From positions 1 to 35,979 of the forward strand of contig JAZQYH010000079.1 in the NCBI GenBank assembly GCA_045633415.1: DNA of 35,979 nt. The letters are read 5' to 3'. The position numbers and the translations under genes were made by a program. The notes beneath the pieces are model-generated. The model saw nothing but the letters and a program-made list of their open reading frames with translations. It was not told the DNA's origin and did no database searches. The DNA is from RGIG3102 sp045633415 (GTDB lineage: Bacteria; Bacillota; Clostridia; Oscillospirales; Ruminococcaceae). Shown here piece by piece: positions 32,468 through 35,979 of the stretch; positions within the stretch are counted from its first letter, which is position 1, and each line of letters starts with the position of its first letter.

Positions 32468-34147
32468 TTAAGCTTTTACAGCTGTTATGCCTTCATATGG
32501 GCGCAGAGTAACAGTATTTTCAATTTCTGTTACATCGCCATAGTTGGAGAGTACAACATTGTACTTACCTTCTGGCAGTTTAACTTCTACTGCGTAGTCT
32601 TTGAAGTTGTTGATGGAAACCACTGTTTCATCTTCAAAATCACGTCTGTAGCAAAATGTAGCTTCACTGTCGTTATCAAATGGAGTTACTGTGCCGTGGA
32701 TTACACTTTTCAGTGTTTTTCTTACTTTCAGTAACTGGCGGTAGAAATTCAGTGGGGATTTTTCATCATTTTCCTGCAACTCTACATTGATTTTTGTGTA
32801 GTTGCCGTTTGTTTTCTGCCATGGTATAACTTTGGAAAAACCACCATTTTCTGTAGCATCCCATTGCATTGGACTACGGCCACCATCACGGGAACGTGTG
32901 TTGAAAAGATGAATCCATTTTTCTTCACTTTCGCCACCTTCAACAACCTTTTCCTGCCACATAAATGGTACTTCTACGTCACGGAAATCATTTACATCTG
33001 TATAGTCAAGGCTGGTCATACCCAGTTCTTCGCCCTGATAGATATATGGTGTACCTTTCAGCATATACATCGCATTGCCGTGCATTTTTGCTGACAGGTC
33101 ACGGTATTCATCACTGTCATTACCAAAACGGGAAACGCTTCTTGCCTGGTCGTGATTGGAGAAGAACAGTGCCAGATGGCCAAAATCTTCCATTTCCTTC
33201 TGCCAGCCGAATACAGCATCTTTGAATGCTTTCACATCAAATGGCAGTGGAGCAAACTTATCATAGCCGTCCTGGTCAAAGTTAAGCAGTTCAAAAAGGT
33301 ACAGCATATCAACTTCTGGTTTGTTAAGACCACAGTAGTTTCTGGCTGTTTCACCATTTATATATGCCACTTCTGCAACTGTCATCATATTATATGGGCT
33401 GAACACTTCCCTGTTGAGTCTGTTAAAGTGTTCATTTACCTTTGGTTTGTTTGCATAATGTTCTGTGCCAAAGCCAAATTCTGAACCTGGCATTGGTTCA
33501 ACTGATGGGAAGTCTGGTTCTTTGTACAGATAGTTGATAGCGTCCAGACGGAAGCCGTCTACACCATATTCTGCCCAATGTTTCATAATATTGATAACTT
33601 CTGTTACAACTTCTTCGTTTTCCCAGTTTAAGTCTGGCTGTTTTTTGTGGAAGATATGGAGATAGTATTTATCCAGATGTGGTACATATTCCCATGCACC
33701 ACCACCAAATACGCTGGCCCAGTTGGATGGCGCTTTGCCGTTTACAGGGTCACGGAAATAGTAGTAGTTCATGTATTTTTCATCACCTGCCAGTGCTTTT
33801 TTAAACCATTCGTGTTCATCTGATGTATGGTTAGCCACAAGGTCCAGAACAAATTTCATACCAAGGGCGTGGCAGTCGTCTATAAGATTTCTCAAGTCCT
33901 GCATTTCACCAAAGCGGGAATCTACAGCAAGGTAGTCAGAAATATCATAGCCGTTATCCGCCTGTGGACTCTGGAAAAATGGACAAACCCAGATAACATC
34001 TACACCAAGGCTTTTTATGTATGGCAGTTTCTGGCGGATACCTTCAAGGTCGCCAAAACCATCGTTGTTTGCATCATAAAAGCTTTTTGGGTAAATCTGA
34101 TAAACTGCGGCGTCTTTCCACCAGTTTTTTTCTTTCTGTAAAATCAT
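32468..34147 (-). CDS. GH13 alpha-glucosidase (oligo-1,6-glucosidase type)
   Basis: A 559-aa cytoplasmic exo-acting alpha-glucosidase of the GH13 family, subfamily 31-like. It starts KNWWKDAAVYQIYPKSF, as oligo-1,6-glucosidases and trehalose-6-phosphate hydrolases do. Catalytic residues are Asp202 (GFRLDAI), Glu259 (TVAEVAY) and Asp333 (SNHDQARS). It also has DLVANHTS, the Ca/metal-loop-like DANNDGFGD and the GEELGMT segment. It probably hydrolyses isomaltose-type or malto-oligosaccharides after uptake; no sugar transporter or regulator is adjacent. AAGGAAG lies 5 nt before the ATG. It follows prfC but is separated from it by a terminator. Confidence 0.92.
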   Translation of the reverse strand: MILQKEKNWWKDAAVYQIYPKSFYDANNDGFGDLEGIRQKLPYIKSLGVDVIWVCPFFQSPQADNGYDISDYLAVDSRFGEMQDLRNLIDDCHALGMKFVLDLVANHTSDEHEWFKKALAGDEKYMNYYYFRDPVNGKAPSNWASVFGGGAWEYVPHLDKYYLHIFHKKQPDLNWENEEVVTEVINIMKHWAEYGVDGFRLDAINYLYKEPDFPSVEPMPGSEFGFGTEHYANKPKVNEHFNRLNREVFSPYNMMTVAEVAYINGETARNYCGLNKPEVDMLYLFELLNFDQDGYDKFAPLPFDVKAFKDAVFGWQKEMEDFGHLALFFSNHDQARSVSRFGNDSDEYRDLSAKMHGNAMYMLKGTPYIYQGEELGMTSLDYTDVNDFRDVEVPFMWQEKVVEGGESEEKWIHLFNTRSRDGGRSPMQWDATENGGFSKVIPWQKTNGNYTKINVELQENDEKSPLNFYRQLLKVRKTLKSVIHGTVTPFDNDSEATFCYRRDFEDETVVSINNFKDYAVEVKLPEGKYNVVLSNYGDVTEIENTVTLRPYEGITAVKA

Positions 34148-34222
34148 AATATCTTCCTTTCATTAAAATCGAGTCAATTCAATCTATATATTATTATATC
34201 ACAAAATATATAAAACAAAAGA

Positions 34223-34272
34223 GCAGACCAACCCTTTGCAAATAACATTTTAGCTTTTGCAAGGTTGTCTGC
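34223..34272 (-). terminator. Terminator after prfC
   Basis: A long imperfect stem: GCAGAC, AACC and TTGCAA segments pair with their complements around a 15-nt loop, and CTCTTTTGTTTT follows on the minus strand. Confidence 0.82.
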
Positions 34273-34294
34273 CCTATAGTTTATTAAAATTATA

Positions 34295-35890
34295 TTAGTT
34301 CTGTGCCACGTCAACAAGGATAAGGTCTGGGTTCTTTTCTGTTGCCCAGTTGATGTTCCACTGGCTTGTGAACAGAAGGAGTTTCCTGTCACGGAAGTCT
34401 TCCAGTGCTTTTGTATCACTTGTGATGTTCAATGAACGCAGGTTTACCTCTTCGTTTTCAATCCAGCGGATATACTGATATGGCAGAGACTGCATTCTGA
34501 TATCTACATTGTACTCTGTTTTAAGTCTGTGTTCCAGAACTTCCAGCTGAAGAACACCAACAACGCCAACGATAACTTCTTCAAAACCGCCGCCTGGTTC
34601 TTTGAAAATCTGGATAGCACCTTCCTGTGCAATCTGCTCCATACCTTTTACAAACTGTTTACGCTTCATTGTATCAACCTGACTTACACGTGCAAAGTGT
34701 TCTGGTGCAAATGTAGGAATTGGGTCGAAGGTGAAAGGTGTTTTAGCAGTTGTAATTGTGTCACCGATAGAGAAGATACCTGGGTCGAAGATACCGATGA
34801 TATCACCTGCATATGCTTCGTCTACAGTTTCTCTTTCACTTGCCATCAGCTGTGTGGACTGGGAAAGTCTTACTTTTTTACCACCCTGAACATGGAAAAC
34901 ATCCATGCCTCTTTCAAATTTACCACTTACAATACGCATAAATGCGATTCTGTCACGGTGAGCTTTGTTCATATTAGCCTGAATTTTGAAAACAAATGCA
35001 GAGAAGTCTTCGCTTTCTTTTGGTTCCACAAAACCTTTTGAAGAGTTACGTGCCAGAGGTGATGTTGTAAGAGCAAGGAATTCTTTGATAAATGGTTCTA
35101 CACCAAAGTTTGTAAGAGCAGAGCCGAAGAATACAGGTGTAAGTTTACCTGTGTTTATCATTTCTTTATCAAAGTCGTATGCGGCACCATCCAGCAGTTC
35201 TACATCATCTGACAGTACAGAGTGCAATTCTGGTGTGATAAGGTCGTCCAAATCAGCATCGCCCAGTTTAGCACTGATAACCTGTGCCTGATTAACACCG
35301 ATTTTACCATCGTGCTGGAAAGCAAGAATTTCCTGTCTGTGTCTGTCATAAACACCTTTGAAATCTTTACCGCTACCGATAGGCCAGTTCATTGGGTATG
35401 TCTGAATGCCCAATACATTTTCAATTTCTTCCAGCAGGTCAAATGGGTCCTGTGAATCACGGTCCATTTTGTTAATGAAAGTGAAAATTGGGATATTTCT
35501 CATTGTACATACTTTAAACAGCTTTTTAGTCTGTGCTTCAACACCTTTTGCGGCGTCGATAACCATAACTGCGCTGTCTGCAGCCATAAGTGTACGGTAT
35601 GTGTCTTCAGAGAAGTCCTGGTGACCAGGTGTATCAAGAATGTTTACGCAATAACCATCGTAGTTGAACTGCATAACAGAAGATGTAACAGAGATACCAC
35701 GCTGTTTTTCAATTTCCATCCAGTCGGATGTAGCAGCTCTTGCACCTTTTTTACCTTTAACAATACCAGCCTGCTGGATAGCGCCACCGTAAAGCAGAAG
35801 TTTTTCTGTAAGTGTGGTTTTACCGGCGTCAGGGTGAGAGATGATAGCAAAGGTACGTCTTTTTTCTATCTGATTCAAATAATCTTTCAC
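34295..35890 (-). CDS. prfC: Peptide chain release factor 3
   Basis: A 531-aa translational GTPase that recycles RF1/RF2 from the ribosome after peptide release. G motifs are present: HPDAGKTTLTEKLL (G1), RGISVTSS (G2), DTPGHQDF (G3) and NKMD (G4), followed by domains II and III. Length matches the family. The start is a GTG at 35890 with GGAGG 5 nt upstream. It appears to be monocistronic with a terminator before the glucosidase gene. Confidence 0.95.
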   Translation of the reverse strand: MKDYLNQIEKRRTFAIISHPDAGKTTLTEKLLLYGGAIQQAGIVKGKKGARAATSDWMEIEKQRGISVTSSVMQFNYDGYCVNILDTPGHQDFSEDTYRTLMAADSAVMVIDAAKGVEAQTKKLFKVCTMRNIPIFTFINKMDRDSQDPFDLLEEIENVLGIQTYPMNWPIGSGKDFKGVYDRHRQEILAFQHDGKIGVNQAQVISAKLGDADLDDLITPELHSVLSDDVELLDGAAYDFDKEMINTGKLTPVFFGSALTNFGVEPFIKEFLALTTSPLARNSSKGFVEPKESEDFSAFVFKIQANMNKAHRDRIAFMRIVSGKFERGMDVFHVQGGKKVRLSQSTQLMASERETVDEAYAGDIIGIFDPGIFSIGDTITTAKTPFTFDPIPTFAPEHFARVSQVDTMKRKQFVKGMEQIAQEGAIQIFKEPGGGFEEVIVGVVGVLQLEVLEHRLKTEYNVDIRMQSLPYQYIRWIENEEVNLRSLNITSDTKALEDFRDRKLLLFTSQWNINWATEKNPDLILVDVAQN

Positions 35891-35979
35891 GAATGCCTCC
35901 GTATAAATTATATAACTCTAAAAATCAATAAACATAACCATATTATTTTAACATAATAGTTAAATAATATCAACATTTT

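Overview
The window looks like chromosomal DNA of a low-GC, endospore-forming Firmicute, most likely a gut-type Clostridia. The evidence is an intact pro-sigma-K gene, a T-box leader on alaS, a BofC-C-like protein, sigma-A promoters of the TTGACA-N17-TATAAT type and U-tailed terminators. I see no rRNA, tRNA, CRISPR array, insertion sequence or prophage. The assignment rests on gene content and is inference.

Layout. 1-9657 (minus strand): alaS (3' end outside the window) behind a T-box leader and a consensus promoter; a membrane-anchored protein plus a class B penicillin-binding protein; sigK; a large N-acetylmuramoyl-L-alanine amidase followed by sfsA; and a pyridoxamine-phosphate-oxidase-fold protein. 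This block is rich in wall and sporulation functions. 9773-15842: a glycerophosphodiesterase/peptidase S51 pair, a ThrE-like membrane protein, an RluA-type pseudouridine synthase, a class A PBP with an unusual start region, and a small BofC-C-like protein.

16118-20943 is the most interesting region. It holds a HAD-IIIC (FkbH-like) protein and its own acyl carrier protein in one transcription unit, and a MaoC hydratase, SDR reductase and two-domain GNAT acyltransferase in a second. A NUDIX gene on the opposite strand lies between them. The two units have similar extended -10 promoters. Together they could build a small hydroxyacyl group on a dedicated carrier and transfer it to an unknown amine or sugar; no ketosynthase or glycosyltransferase is nearby.

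21054-24000: an unrecognised 164-aa protein, then the only large gene-free stretch (about 850 bp). That stretch carries a minus-strand promoter, a family of small hairpins sharing a 12-nt loop, and a terminator at its far end, so it may encode a non-coding RNA of about 590 nt. Next comes an ABC-F protein whose second ATP site is degenerate. 24206-31949 (plus): an FMN-dependent glutamate-synthase-like protein with a five-cysteine N-terminus, a MATE exporter, two tandemly duplicated C69 dipeptidases and a DUF819 membrane protein. 32038-35890 (minus): a small zinc-ribbon membrane protein, a GH13 alpha-glucosidase and release factor 3.
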